From: Clostridiales bacterium
Lineage (GTDB): Bacteria; Bacillota; Clostridia; Oscillospirales; Oscillospiraceae
NCBI GenBank assembly: GCA_029265405.1
Contig: JAJUJI010000005.1
Span: forward strand, 121,309-185,308
Length of the DNA: 64,000 nucleotides
Reading direction: 5' to 3'
Shown: positions 16,698 to 26,600 of the stretch, piece by piece
Numbering within the stretch: the first letter of the stretch is position 1
Layout of the letters: each line of letters starts with the position of its first letter
Notes under the pieces: generated by a model
Told to the model about the DNA's origin: nothing
The model's input: only the letters and a program-made list of their open reading frames with translations
Database searches by the model: none
Made by a program: the position numbers and the translations under genes

Positions 16698-17701
16698 ATT
16701 ACCCTGCCTCCCGCGGCCTTCTTCAGGCGATTGGCGACGGCGAAGCCCACCCCTCCTTCGTCCTCCGAGGGGCAGCGGGCGTAGATGGTTTTTATATCCT
16801 CCCTGTCCAGCTCCCTCAGGCAGGCAAAAAGCCTTTCCGCAAGGGTGGAGGGCTCCCTCTCGCTGCCGTAGGCCAGACATATTTTCGACTTTACATAGCG
16901 CTCCTCCCCGTCGAAGCAGAGCACGGCGGCGCCCTCGTCCGGCCGGCTGTTGATGTAATCGAATATCCGGGCCGCGTCGTCCCCCCTGACTATAATGACG
17001 TCGGCCTGCGGGGCGTAATGCCTGTACTTCATGCCCGGGGCCCTGGGCTTCTCGCCGGATCCAAGAAGCCCCGCGTCCACCTCCACCTCGCCCAGCACGG
17101 CGGCAAGCTGCTCCCTGGTCACGCCCCCCGGGCGCAGTATCCTCGGCGGGCTGCAGGTCAGGTCTATTATGGTAGACTCGAGGCCCACGCGGCAGCCGCC
17201 CCCGTCCAGGACGGCCTCTATCTTGCCGCAAAGGTCCTGCAGTACATGCCGGGCAGCGGTGGGGCTTGGCTTTCCGGAGGTGTTGGCCGAGGGGGCCGCG
17301 ACGGGCACTCCGGCAAGCCTTATCAATTCAAGGGCGAGCCTGTGGTCCGGGCAGCGCACCGCCACGGTTTTCAGACCCGCTGTCACGATGTCCGGTATTA
17401 TGGCGTTTCTCTCAAGCAGCAGGGTCAGCGGCCCCGGCCAGAAGGCTCCGGCCAGGAGGTAGGCCGAGGGCGGTATGTTCACGCACCATTTTTCAAGCTC
17501 TCCGGCGGAGGCCACGTGGATTATCAACGGGTTGTCCGCCGGCCGGCCCTTGACCTCGAAGATGCGGGCCGCGGCCCTTTCGTTCAGGGCGCTGGCGCCC
17601 AGGCCGTAGACCGTCTCGGTGGGCATGGCGACAAGCCCGCCCCGCTTGATTATCTCGGCGGCGAGGGCCGCGTCCTTTTCTCCAAGCAGCAGGGTATTCA
17701 T
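16688..17701 (-). CDS. tsaC: Threonylcarbamoyl-AMP synthase (Sua5 type)
   Basis: 337 residues: a YrdC domain (about 1-205, [14 protein letters not shown] near the start, [12 protein letters not shown]) plus the C-terminal Sua5 domain (about 235-337). It is therefore the long Sua5 form rather than short TsaC. It makes threonylcarbamoyl-AMP from threonine, bicarbonate and ATP for the t6A37 modification of tRNAs reading ANN codons. Its ATG overlaps the prfA stop by 4 bases (ATGA), a pairing common in Firmicutes. Its pathway partners tsaB and tsaE are 4 kb away on the same strand. The tsaD gene is not in the window. Confidence 0.95.
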   Translation of the reverse strand: MNTLLLGEKDAALAAEIIKRGGLVAMPTETVYGLGASALNERAAARIFEVKGRPADNPLIIHVASAGELEKWCVNIPPSAYLLAGAFWPGPLTLLLERNAIIPDIVTAGLKTVAVRCPDHRLALELIRLAGVPVAAPSANTSGKPSPTAARHVLQDLCGKIEAVLDGGGCRVGLESTIIDLTCSPPRILRPGGVTREQLAAVLGEVEVDAGLLGSGEKPRAPGMKYRHYAPQADVIIVRGDDAARIFDYINSRPDEGAAVLCFDGEERYVKSKICLAYGSEREPSTLAERLFACLRELDREDIKTIYARCPSEDEGGVGFAVANRLKKAAGGRVICL

Positions 17702-18774
17702 TCTTCCTCCGAGCCCGAGCGCAGCCTTTCGGCCTGGTCCGCCGTCCTCAGCGCGTCTATAAGCTCGTCCAGATCCCCGTCCAGGATGGAATCCAGCTTA
17801 TACAGCGTCAGCCCGATGCGGTGGTCCGTCACCCTGCCCTGCGGGAAATTGTAGGTGCGTATGCGCTCGTTGCGCATGCCCGTCCCCACCTGGCTCCTGC
17901 GCTCGGCGGCCATGGCGGCAGTCTGCTTCTCAAGTTCCATCTCGTAGAGCTTGGAGCGCAGTATGCTCATGGCCCTGTCGCGGTTTTTATGCTGGCTGCG
18001 CTCGTCCTGGCACTCCACCACAAGGCCGGTGGGCAGGTGCGTTATCCTGATTGCGCTCTCCGTCTTGTTTACATGCTGGCCGCCGGCCCCGCTGGAGCGG
18101 AAGGTGTCTATCTGGAGGTCGGACGGGTTTATTTCAAACTCGACCTCCTCCGCCTCCGGCAGCACGGCCACCGTGACCGTGGAGGTGTGTATGCGGCCGG
18201 AGGCCTCGGTGTCCGGCACCCTCTGCACCCTGTGGACGCCGCTTTCAAACTTCATCCTCGAATAGGCGCCCTCGCCCTCTATGATGAAGCATATCTCCTT
18301 TACGCCGCCAAGCTCCGTCTCGCTCACGCTCGTAACCTCGCACTTCCAGCGCCTGCGCTCGGCGTACATGGAGTACATGCGAAACAGCGAGTGGGCAAAC
18401 AGAGCCGCCTCCTCGCCGCCCGCTCCGCCGCGTATCTCTACTATGACGTTCCTTCCGTCGTTGGGGTCGCCGGGCAGGAGCAGGAGCTTGAGCTTCTCCG
18501 TCAGCTCGGCCAGCCTTGCTTTGCCGCTCTCAATTTCCTCCCTGGCCATTTCCCGAAAATCCGGATCGCTTTCCGTTTTGAGCAGCAGCTCGGCGTCCCT
18601 GACCGCCTTTTCATGGCGCTGATACTCCCTGTAGGCCTCGGCTATGGGCGCAAGCTCCTTCTGCTCCCGCGCAAGCTTTTTTATGGCGGAAGGGTCGTTA
18701 TAATATTCGGGGCTTGCCATTTTGTTTTCAAGCTCCGCGTATCTTTCCTCTATAAGCTTAAGTTTCTCTATCAT
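17698..18774 (-). CDS. prfA: Peptide chain release factor 1
   Basis: 358 residues. The catalytic GGQ is in [15 protein letters not shown], and the codon-recognition domain precedes it ([19 protein letters not shown]). RF1 releases peptides at UAA and UAG. The ATG at 18774 is preferred over a TTG at 18780, because CGGAG lies 8 bases before it and [16 protein letters not shown] matches the family. The next gene downstream, tsaC, overlaps by 4 bases. The usual methylase prmC, often beside prfA, is absent here. Confidence 0.97.
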   Translation of the reverse strand: MIEKLKLIEERYAELENKMASPEYYNDPSAIKKLAREQKELAPIAEAYREYQRHEKAVRDAELLLKTESDPDFREMAREEIESGKARLAELTEKLKLLLLPGDPNDGRNVIVEIRGGAGGEEAALFAHSLFRMYSMYAERRRWKCEVTSVSETELGGVKEICFIIEGEGAYSRMKFESGVHRVQRVPDTEASGRIHTSTVTVAVLPEAEEVEFEINPSDLQIDTFRSSGAGGQHVNKTESAIRITHLPTGLVVECQDERSQHKNRDRAMSILRSKLYEMELEKQTAAMAAERRSQVGTGMRNERIRTYNFPQGRVTDHRIGLTLYKLDSILDGDLDELIDALRTADQAERLRSGSEEE

Positions 18775-18809
18775 CGTCAATGCTCCGGATTCAAGGTTGA
18801 GCTATTCTA

Positions 18810-20690
18810 TCACCGGGCGGCGCCCTCAGTCAACACGCACCATCTCTCGTACAGGTCCAGCAGGCGCTCCTCCTCCCCGGCCCTCTCCTCATACAGGGCC
18901 GTCAGCCTTTCGTAGTCGGAGGCGTAACGCTCGATTTCCGCCTCCAGCGTCTTCAGCCTTTCCTCCGCCGCGCCTATCTCCTTTTCCAGAGCCGCCTTCA
19001 GCCTTTCCGGAGAGGGCTCCCTGGCCTTTTTCGCTTCCTTCTCCTTTGCCCGGCGCGCGGATTCCTTAACGGCGCGCAGCTCCCGGCCGGCCTTTTCCTT
19101 CAGCCTCCTGTACTCCTCGTAGCCGCAGCGGTAGTCCGTTATCCGCCCGCCGTCAAGCTCCCAGATGCGCGTGGCGAAGCGGCTTATGAAATACCTGTCG
19201 TGTGAAACGAAAAGCAGAGCCTCCTCGTAAGCCTCCAGCGCCTCCTCGATCCATTCCCGCGACATAAGGTCCAGGTGGTTGGTAGGCTCGTCGAGCATAA
19301 GGAAGTTTATGCTTCCCGTCATCAGTATGCACAGCCTCAGGCGGCTCAGCTCGCCGCCGGACATGTCGCGCACGCGCTTGAAGGCGTCCTCGCCGGAAAA
19401 CTTGAAGGCGCCGAGCCTGTCCCGGGCCGTCTGCGGCGGGCAGCCGGTTTCGCGCACGAAGGTGTCCAGCGCGCTAAGGCTCATATCGGCAAAGCTTATG
19501 CGCTGCTGCAGATACGCGCTCCTGACCGCGGGGCCGAGCCGCACGAGGCCGGCGTCCGCCGGCTCCATGCCCGCTATGATGTTCAGCAGCGTTGTCTTTC
19601 CCGCTCCGTTGTCCCCTATTAGGGCCACCCTTTCGCCGCCGGCAAGCTTCAGCTCCACGCCCTCGAAAAGCCTTTTATACCCGAAGCTTTTGGACAGGCC
19701 GCGTATGACGAGCAGCTCGTCGGCGTTAAATTCCGCTACCCCGAAGCGGGCCTTCATAGCTCTTTCCCTGTCCGGCCGCTCCGTCCGCCTGATCCTCTCG
19801 GCCCTGGTGCGCAGCGCGAAGGACTTGTGCATGAGCTTCCTGTTGCCTGTTCCCCACTGCTGCAGCCTGTCGGCGGCCTCCTCCAGGCGCTCGGCCTCCT
19901 TCCGCTCCCATTCCCAGCGCTTGAGCCGCTCGAGGTAGCGGGCTTCCTTTTCCCTGACGTAGAAGCTGTAGTTCCCCGCGTAAAACTCGGCCCTTCCGCC
20001 GGCTATCTCTATGATGCGCCCGGCCACCCTGTCGAGGAAATATCTGTCGTGGGATATGGCCAGCACGGTGCCCCTGAATTTCAGCAGGAAGCCTTCAAGC
20101 CATTCGGCAGTGCTCATGTCAAGGTGGTTTGTCGGCTCGTCCAGAAGCAGTATGTCTGTTTTTTCAAGTATCAGCCTTGCGAGGTTGACTCTCGTCTGCT
20201 CGCCTCCGCTGAGGCTCGAAAAAAGCTGCGCCCTCATAGCCTGAGAAATGCCGAGTCCGTTTGCCACCTTGTCGCGCTCGGTCTCCATATCGTAGCCGCC
20301 CAGCGCCTCGAATTCCGCCGTCAGCGCGTCGTATTCCCTGGAATCGACGTAAATTCCGCTCTCCATGCGCCGGTTGAGCTCCTCAAGGCGCGCCTGGACG
20401 GCGCACTGCCTGGCCTGGGCCTCCTTCAGCACGTCCTCTGCGGTATATCCGGCGGGATACGCCGGTATCTGGGACATGAGGCCCGCGCGCTTGCCCGTTC
20501 CGAGGACAACCTCGCCCTCGTCGGCCTCCAGCTCGCCGGCTATGATTTTGAAAAGCGTGGTTTTGCCCGCCCCGTTTTTCCCAAGCAGGCCAACCTTTTC
20601 GCCCTCATAGACCTCAAAGGTAATGCCGCTGAGTATCTCCTTATCGACCTCGAAGGACTTTTTAATGCCCTTAACCGCAATATCGATCAT
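18810..20690 (-). CDS. ABC-F family ATPase (ribosome-associated)
   Basis: About 626 residues with two ABC domains and no membrane segments. Walker A motifs are GLLGKNGAGKTT and ALIGDNGAGKTT; signatures are LSGGEQTRVNLARL and MSGGELSRLRLCI. An inter-domain linker rich in Arg, Glu and Leu (about 235-320) would reach into the ribosomal E site. A C-terminal charged coiled coil (about 520-620) ends the protein. The layout matches YdiF/Uup-type translation factors. A resistance role (Vga, Lsa, Msr) cannot be excluded, but the position among tRNA and translation genes favours housekeeping. The ATG at 20690 begins the conserved MIDIAVKGIKKSF; the frame is open to 20729. Confidence 0.9.
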   Translation of the reverse strand: MIDIAVKGIKKSFEVDKEILSGITFEVYEGEKVGLLGKNGAGKTTLFKIIAGELEADEGEVVLGTGKRAGLMSQIPAYPAGYTAEDVLKEAQARQCAVQARLEELNRRMESGIYVDSREYDALTAEFEALGGYDMETERDKVANGLGISQAMRAQLFSSLSGGEQTRVNLARLILEKTDILLLDEPTNHLDMSTAEWLEGFLLKFRGTVLAISHDRYFLDRVAGRIIEIAGGRAEFYAGNYSFYVREKEARYLERLKRWEWERKEAERLEEAADRLQQWGTGNRKLMHKSFALRTRAERIRRTERPDRERAMKARFGVAEFNADELLVIRGLSKSFGYKRLFEGVELKLAGGERVALIGDNGAGKTTLLNIIAGMEPADAGLVRLGPAVRSAYLQQRISFADMSLSALDTFVRETGCPPQTARDRLGAFKFSGEDAFKRVRDMSGGELSRLRLCILMTGSINFLMLDEPTNHLDLMSREWIEEALEAYEEALLFVSHDRYFISRFATRIWELDGGRITDYRCGYEEYRRLKEKAGRELRAVKESARRAKEKEAKKAREPSPERLKAALEKEIGAAEERLKTLEAEIERYASDYERLTALYEERAGEEERLLDLYERWCVLTEGAAR

Positions 20691-20738
20691 ATCCGTCCAG
20701 TCATATGGGGGACGAACTACGCCCCCCACGAAATCAGC

Positions 20739-21368
20739 TTATTTTGTTCCGAATATCCTGTCTCCCGCGTCGCCGAGACCGGGGACTATATAGCCGTGGC
20801 TGTTGAGATGGCTGTCCATGGCCGCCACATAGATGTCCACGTCCGGATGCTCCCTCCTGACGCGGGCGGCTCCCTCGGGAGCGCCTATAATGCACATGAG
20901 CCTAATATTGACTCCGCCGTGCTTTTTTATGAAATCTATGGCCGCCGACGCGCTGCCGCCGGTCGCAAGCATGGGGTCGAGCACTATAATCTCCCTTTCC
21001 GCTATGTCGCTGGGCAGCTTGCAGTAGTATTCCACAGGCTGAAGGGTCTCGGGATCCCTGTAAAGGCCAATGTGGCCCACCTTCACGCCGGGCAGGAGCT
21101 GGAGTATGCCGTCCACCATGCCGAGTCCCGCCCTGAGTATGGGAACGAGCGCCAGCTTTTTCCCCGCCAGCCGCCTGACCTTGGCCTTGGCCACCGGAGT
21201 TTCTATTTCGACCTCCTCCGTCGGCAAATCCCGCGTCGCCTCAAAGCACATGAGGCTCGCTATCTCCGAAACCAGCTCCCTGAATTCCTTGACGCCCGTA
21301 TTCTTGTCCCTCAGTATGGACAGCTTGTGCTGTATCAGCGGGTGGTCCATTATGTGCAGTTCCGCCAT
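20739..21368 (-). CDS. upp: Uracil phosphoribosyltransferase
   Basis: 209 residues, the exact UPRT length. The PRPP loop is [12 protein letters not shown], and the uracil-binding C-terminus is [17 protein letters not shown]. It converts uracil and PRPP to UMP for pyrimidine salvage. Its ATG overlaps the tsaB stop by one base, so it is probably the third gene of the tsaE-tsaB-upp transcript. The spacing to the ABC-F gene (48 bp) shows no clear terminator. Confidence 0.97.
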   Translation of the reverse strand: MAELHIMDHPLIQHKLSILRDKNTGVKEFRELVSEIASLMCFEATRDLPTEEVEIETPVAKAKVRRLAGKKLALVPILRAGLGMVDGILQLLPGVKVGHIGLYRDPETLQPVEYYCKLPSDIAEREIIVLDPMLATGGSASAAIDFIKKHGGVNIRLMCIIGAPEGAARVRREHPDVDIYVAAMDSHLNSHGYIVPGLGDAGDRIFGTK

Positions 21369-22078
21369 TATCGTTTCTCCCTTTCAAGTCGTTCTCTTTC
21401 GGCCTGCGACAGCCGCAGGTAGACCGGCTGCGGCTCCTCCGCAGTCCCGCCGCCGCTCAGCCAGGCCTCGGCCGCCGCGAGCGCGACGCCCCAGGCGTTT
21501 TGATGCCTTATATGCTCCGGCGCAAGCGCCAGTTCAGCCTTGACTCCGCCGGCGGCAAGCTCCCTCATGCAAAGCTCCGCCCCGTCGCCCACAAGCAGGA
21601 CCCTGCGGCCCGCCCTCTCAAGCTCCGGCCCGAGCTCCGCCGCGCTCAGGGCCCTGTCCTCCGTCAGCCTGACGGGCCGGCCCTCAGCGCAGTCGAACAG
21701 CGCGTTGTATACCTGGCCGCGCCGCGCGTCCATGACCGCGCAGACAAGCCCTCCGAGGCGGGCGGCCTGCCAGGCCATGGCCTCCAGGGTGGACACGCCG
21801 AGGCAGGGCTTGTCCAGCCCCCACATCAGGCCCTTGGCCGCCGCCACACCTATCCTTATCCCGGTAAAGGAGCCGGGCCCGCGGGCCACGGCGATAAGAT
21901 CAGCCGCCCCCGGCTTCAACCCGCAGTTTCCGAGCATGGCCTCCGCCATAGGCATCAGCGTCCTTGAATGGGTCAGCCCGCAGTTTTGATAGTACAGCGC
22001 CCTGCACGCCCCGTCCTCCCACAAGGCCGCCGAAGCGGCCTTTGCCGAGGATTCCAGCGCAAGTATTATTATGGCAAT
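21368..22078 (-). CDS. tsaB: tRNA threonylcarbamoyladenosine protein TsaB, with a non-canonical start codon
   Basis: About 236 residues of the ASKHA-fold pseudo-enzyme that scaffolds TsaD in t6A synthesis; the signature [17 protein letters not shown] is intact. The family N-terminus ([17 protein letters not shown]) is encoded directly after the tsaE stop codon at 22079-22081, but no ATG, GTG or TTG begins it. In-frame candidates are ATT at 22078 and ATA at 22072, 22069 or 22066. GGAGG inside the last tsaE codons lies 8 bases from the ATA at 22072. The nearest ordinary start, TTG at 22024, would remove the first beta strand. Start assignment is therefore uncertain by a few codons; identity is not. 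It overlaps upp by one base. Confidence 0.9.
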   Translation of the reverse strand: MAIIILALESSAKAASAALWEDGACRALYYQNCGLTHSRTLMPMAEAMLGNCGLKPGAADLIAVARGPGSFTGIRIGVAAAKGLMWGLDKPCLGVSTLEAMAWQAARLGGLVCAVMDARRGQVYNALFDCAEGRPVRLTEDRALSAAELGPELERAGRRVLLVGDGAELCMRELAAGGVKAELALAPEHIRHQNAWGVALAAAEAWLSGGGTAEEPQPVYLRLSQAERERLEREKR

Positions 22079-22498
22079 CTACCTCCGCTTTTCTTCTATG
22101 GTTATCATGCGGCTGGTTTCGTCCATTCTCAGGATATGCACCCTTATGGCGTTCCCGTCGAAGACCGGCTCCACGTTTTCGCTCCACTCCGTGGCGCAAA
22201 CGCCGCCCCGGTCCAGGTAATCCTCCCAGCCTATGTCGAACAGCTCCTCCGGTCCGGACAGGCGGTACATGTCGAAATGGAAGAGCGGTATTCTGCCCGG
22301 ATATTCGTTTACTATATTGAAGGTGGGGCTTGTCGCCCGGGCTTCTATGCCGAGCCCGCGGGCCATGCCCCTGATAAAGGCGGTTTTGCCCGCCCCCAGC
22401 CCTCCGTACAGGGCGACGACATCCCCGGGCCGGAGACGCCGCGCCAGCTCAAAGCCCGCCTCCTCGGTTTCCTTTTCGCTTGTGCTTATTATGGTCAT
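22079..22498 (-). CDS. tsaE: tRNA threonylcarbamoyladenosine ATPase TsaE
   Basis: 139 residues. The P-loop is GGLGAGKTAFIRG, followed by TSPTFNIVNEYPG and the HFDMYRLSGPEEL block of the TsaE (YdiB/YjeE) family. It is the ATPase that resets the TsaB-TsaD complex in t6A formation. It is the first gene of the tsaE-tsaB-upp run; its last codons (AAG CGG AGG TAG) double as the ribosome binding site of tsaB. A promoter with a palindromic spacer lies 34-62 bp upstream. Confidence 0.95.
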   Translation of the reverse strand: MTIISTSEKETEEAGFELARRLRPGDVVALYGGLGAGKTAFIRGMARGLGIEARATSPTFNIVNEYPGRIPLFHFDMYRLSGPEELFDIGWEDYLDRGGVCATEWSENVEPVFDGNAIRVHILRMDETSRMITIEEKRR

Positions 22499-22531
22499 CC
22501 GCTGCGTTCCTCCATATGCCCATTAAATATA

Positions 22532-22560
22532 ATTATAGCACAGTCATGCATGACTTTCAA
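22532..22560 (-). promoter_or_regulatory. Sigma-A promoter of tsaE with a perfect palindrome filling its spacer
   Basis: On the minus strand TTGAAA (22555-22560) and TATAAT (22532-22537) are 17 bp apart. The first 12 bases of the spacer, GTCATGCATGAC (22543-22554), are a perfect palindrome, an ideal place for a dimeric repressor. Confidence 0.65.
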
Positions 22561-22904
22561 TTTGCATTAGCGGCAATTTGCCCCCGTTTGCCGCACCGCC
22601 TGATGTGGCCAGACTCGGCCGCGCGGAAGCGGAACGTGCCTTTTCTTCCGTGCGCGCGCAGGGCCCTGCCGCTGCCGCACGACGGTAAAATACGCCCGAA
22701 AGCCGGTTTCGGGCGTATTTTAAAATTATAATGGCAAAGTGCGGGAATGCCGCAATAAAACAACCGGCGAAACAACCTTAAGATACTTTAGTTTCCCGGC
22801 GATTTAAAAAATCAAAATCAAGCGTATCCTGCCATTGACATTGATTTTTAACAGAACATCCTGCAGCAGACAGAGCATAATTCTCTGTCCCAAGGAGCAA
22901 CGTT
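22561..22904. other. Gene-free interval with a perfect hairpin at 22686-22722
   Basis: No credible gene is visible here. The main feature is a 16-bp perfect stem (22686-22701 / 22707-22722) built on TAAAATACGCCCGAAA with loop GCCGG. Both flanks carry A/T runs, so it could terminate transcripts from either direction, yet no gene ends nearby on either strand; it may be left over from a deleted gene. Further right the sequence turns AT-rich. A TTGACA at 22835-22840 has no convincing -10 at the right distance. Confidence 0.5.
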
Positions 22905-23480
22905 ATGGGAGGAACGATGATGGCGAGCGAATGCTCTTACCTTCTGGCTGAATATCCGGAAAAGATAAGTCAAGACCGGCTTTGCAGAATTTGCCGCATA
23001 AGCAAACGAAAAGCCACATGGCTTTCAGAGAACGGATATATCCCCTGCGAGGATACCGGCAAAAAGACCCTCAGGTTTAAAATCCAAATAACCGACGTTA
23101 TTGCATACCTTACCCGCTTGGAAGAATCTCATGAGACCCTGCTGACACCACCGGGGATATTTTCAAGCGAAATAAAACGCAAACCGAAGCGCCAAACGGC
23201 GAAGGCAATCAACTCCGAGAGGTTTATGGCAACGCTTAAGAACAAGCGGCACACCTTTTCGGATGCCCTCACGGTAAATGATGTCACAAAGCTAACGGAA
23301 TACTGCCAATCCACAGTATCCGAGCGGATAAAGACAAAAAAGATAGCTGGGGTATGGTGCTGCAACAAATACTTAGTGCCAAGGGAGTGCCTGATAGAAT
23401 ATATGGCAGCTAGAGCGCACCGCATCCATCAAAAATCCAAGAAGCACATGGGTCTGCTGGAGCAGTACAGAAATCCCTAA
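22905..23480 (+). CDS. Helix-turn-helix DNA-binding protein of mobile-element type
   Basis: 191 residues with AAGGAG seven bases before the ATG. Two excisionase/MerR-like helix-turn-helix units are suggested: residues about 20-70 (LCRICRISKRKATWLSENG, then KTLRFKIQITDVIAYL) and about 118-172 (ALTVNDVTKLTEYCQSTV, then CNKYLVPRECLIEYM). Each ends in the fixed beta-wing with a helix that places the protein on DNA. The pattern resembles small regulators or excisionases of integrative elements. No integrase is adjacent; the nearest is the pseudogene at 43-44.5 kb. Composition is more AT-rich than the housekeeping genes to the left. Function is not assigned beyond DNA binding. Confidence 0.6.
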   Translation: MGGTMMASECSYLLAEYPEKISQDRLCRICRISKRKATWLSENGYIPCEDTGKKTLRFKIQITDVIAYLTRLEESHETLLTPPGIFSSEIKRKPKRQTAKAINSERFMATLKNKRHTFSDALTVNDVTKLTEYCQSTVSERIKTKKIAGVWCCNKYLVPRECLIEYMAARAHRIHQKSKKHMGLLEQYRNP

Positions 23481-23662
23481 ATGAGCGGCGCATCCATTTA
23501 CATGAAAACAGGGTGACCTCTTCAAAAGCCCTATCATTTAAAATTTACCGAATACAGTCGTTAAATAGCGCAATTTGACTATCGATAAATATAAATATAA
23601 TTGGGTATATTAAAATTTATTTGTGTATTTATTGCTATAATTTATTTTTTTGAGGTGATATG

Positions 23663-26600
23663 ATGGAAAATAGAAAAAGAAAAATATTAAGCATGATGCT
23701 TGCTTTTATACTGCTTCTTTCGCTGATGCCAAGCGCTTACGCGGCGGAAGCGGGCGTGCAGGACGGCCTTCCATTCAGCGACATCAAGGGCCACTGGGCT
23801 GAAAAAACCATAACCGAGCATGCCAGGAAAGGTTTTCTAAAAGGTTACCCGGACGGAGCATTTCGCCCCGACCAGGGCATGAAGCGCTGCGAGCTCTTCG
23901 CCCTCATTAACCGCTATTTTGGGCTGATACAGCAAGGCGGCGATAACTTTGAGGACGTGAAAGGCACGGAATGGTATGCCCCCGATACGGCAAGGGCAAG
24001 GTATTACGGCTACCTTGAAGGACTCAAGGCAAAACCTGAGGAATTTGCCACCAGGGAAGACGTGGTCGAAATGGTTTCCCTGCTTCTGGACTTGGCGGAG
24101 CAGGAGCGGAGCAGCGAAGCGATAGATTTTTCCGATATAGGGAATCTGGACGAAGGAACAAAGGAAAACATCCTGTCCTTCAGCCAGATGGGTTACCTGC
24201 AGGGATATCCCGACGGCACATTTAAGCCTGACAGAATAATTAACCGCGCAGAAATCATGACTATAGCGGAAAACGTGCTGGGCTACATCGTAACCAGCCA
24301 GGAGGATTTGGAAAACATACCTTCCGGCGTTATAAAAATAACTGTTATTAAACCGGGCATTGTCATAAAGGACAAGGCTATTGAAGCCGACATTTACATA
24401 ACGCCGGGAGTGGCGGGGGACATAACCATACAAAACTGCACGATAAAGGGCAAGCTGGAAATCGGCGGCGGAAGCGCGGGCAAGCCTGTCATTCTTGAGA
24501 ATGTGACGGCAGATAAGGTGCTCATTACCAAAGCCAAAGAAGAACCGAAGCTATCGATCAAATCCTCCGATATTGGCGAACTGAAAATCAAGTCGACAGC
24601 CAAAATCGATACGGACAGCAAAACTACCATAACAGAAGCAAGAATCAATGCCGGCACGCAAATCAGCGGTGAAGGGAAGATCAAAAAAGCCCATATCGGC
24701 TCAAACAATGTAAAATTGTATAAAAAACCGGACTACACGGAGATACTCGAAAAAGATATCGTGGCTGATATCGGCGGGAAGAAAATAAGCCAATCCAATG
24801 ATGATAAAGGCTCGTCAGGGGTATCGTCCGGAAGCCGTGCGGTTGTGCTTATCCCGATAACAGGTGTGAATATAACGGGGACAGCCACCGTAGGGGATGC
24901 GGTTTACGCAGAGGTAAGTCCTATAGGCGCCACAGTAATATACCAGTGGCAAAGAAGCAGTAACGGAACAGAATACGAAGATATATCGGGAGCGGCAGAA
25001 CCAAGCTATGTGCTGACGGAAGAAGACGAGGGGAAACAGATCCGGGTGACAGCCAAAGGCACCGGCAATTATACGGGGACAGCGGCAAGCAGCAGCATCG
25101 GGCCTGTTGACCCATTTACTATTGCGATAACGGGCGTAAAAATAAGCGGTGCGGCCACCATAGGGGAAACGGTATACGCCGAGGTAAGCCCTGCCGGAGC
25201 AACGGTGACATACCAGTGGCAGCGCGGCAAAAGGATAACGGAATTTGCGGACATATCCGGAGCGACCGGTCAGAGCTACACGCTGACGGAGGATGACCAT
25301 GACTTAAAGGTCAGAGTCGTGGTAAATGGAACCGGAAGCTATACGGGAACGGCGGCAAGCGACGCCATAGAGCCTGCCTGGGATCCGGTCACTGCGAGAA
25401 TACACGAGGGCTGGATTCCGATTGCCAACAAGCAGGAATTAAACCAGATAGAAATTGCCGCCGCCAACACCTTCGGCGCGGGCACCAAGTGGGAAGGCAT
25501 CTATACCGGCGGCATGGACAAGAAATACATGCTGGTTTCCGACATTGACCTTGCGGGGGATAATTTTATCCCGATAGGTTACGACGAGGTAGCGGACACG
25601 GCTTCCGACTTCACCGGCGCCCTTTCCGGAGAGGGGTATGCGATACAAAACCTCGCCATCAGCAGGGACAGGGAGCTGCAGGGGCTTTTCAGCCGCCTTG
25701 GAAGCGGCGCGCTGATAACCGGCGTGAGGCTTGAGAACCCAAGCGTTACGGCCAAGTCAAGGTTCGGAGCCCTGGCGGGAGAAGCGCAAGGCGCCGCGAT
25801 AGAGGACTGCGCGGTAAGCGGCGTGAACCTCGATGTTTCAAGCAAGGCGACATCTCTGGATAATGCAAACCGGTATATTGGAGGGCTGATAGGAAGGAGC
25901 ACGGGTACCCGCTACTCAGGCTGCCTTGTTGAGAACCTGGCCATGGTGGTGCATGAGCCGGAATTTGATAATTATTTTCTGCGGAACGTCGGAGGCGTCA
26001 CCGGGCTTTTGGACGGCGGAAGCATATCGGACACCCGGGCGGATGGGGTACATGTAGAGCTCGTCAACGAATTTCCAGGGAACTATTCAGCCATCTTCGC
26101 TTCCGGCGGGCTGGCCGGAGAGCTTCAGAACACCTCGGATGAAACGCTGACGGTTGACAACTGCACTGTGTCAGGGCTTACGTTAATAGTAGGCGCACCA
26201 CAGTTTCTTGATACTGGAACCGGCGGACTTATTGGCGTGGCGGACACGGTGAATTCCGGCGTGCCCACTAACGGGGATATTGTTATCAAAAACAGCGGCG
26301 CCTCCGGACTCATTCAGGGGAAAGGCAGCTTCTTGGCAACGGAAAAGGTCGGCGGGTTTATCGGCTACGCAAACGGAACCAATGCACCTTCCGGATATAT
26401 CACCATTGAGAACTGCACAGCCTCTGTTGATATCAGCAATCTGGATATTAATCCAAGCTATTTGGACGTTTATATCCAAAATGGGCCTGCAGGCGGCTTT
26501 GCCAGCAAGCTGATCAAAACAGACGTAAAGAACTGCCATGCCTACGGGGATCTGGACAGCGCGTTTCTGTCGGGCGGCGGCTTCGCCGGCTGGATTTTGG

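Noticed and set aside
19827..21422. Rightward 531-codon frame over the ABC-F and upp genes
   Set aside because: Antisense shadow without translation signals.
24856..25380. The two similar segments in the SLH gene as a DNA-level insertion or CRISPR-like repeat
   Set aside because: They are in-frame Ig-like domain repeats of about 80 residues with diverged DNA, not direct repeats with spacers. I see no CRISPR array in the window.
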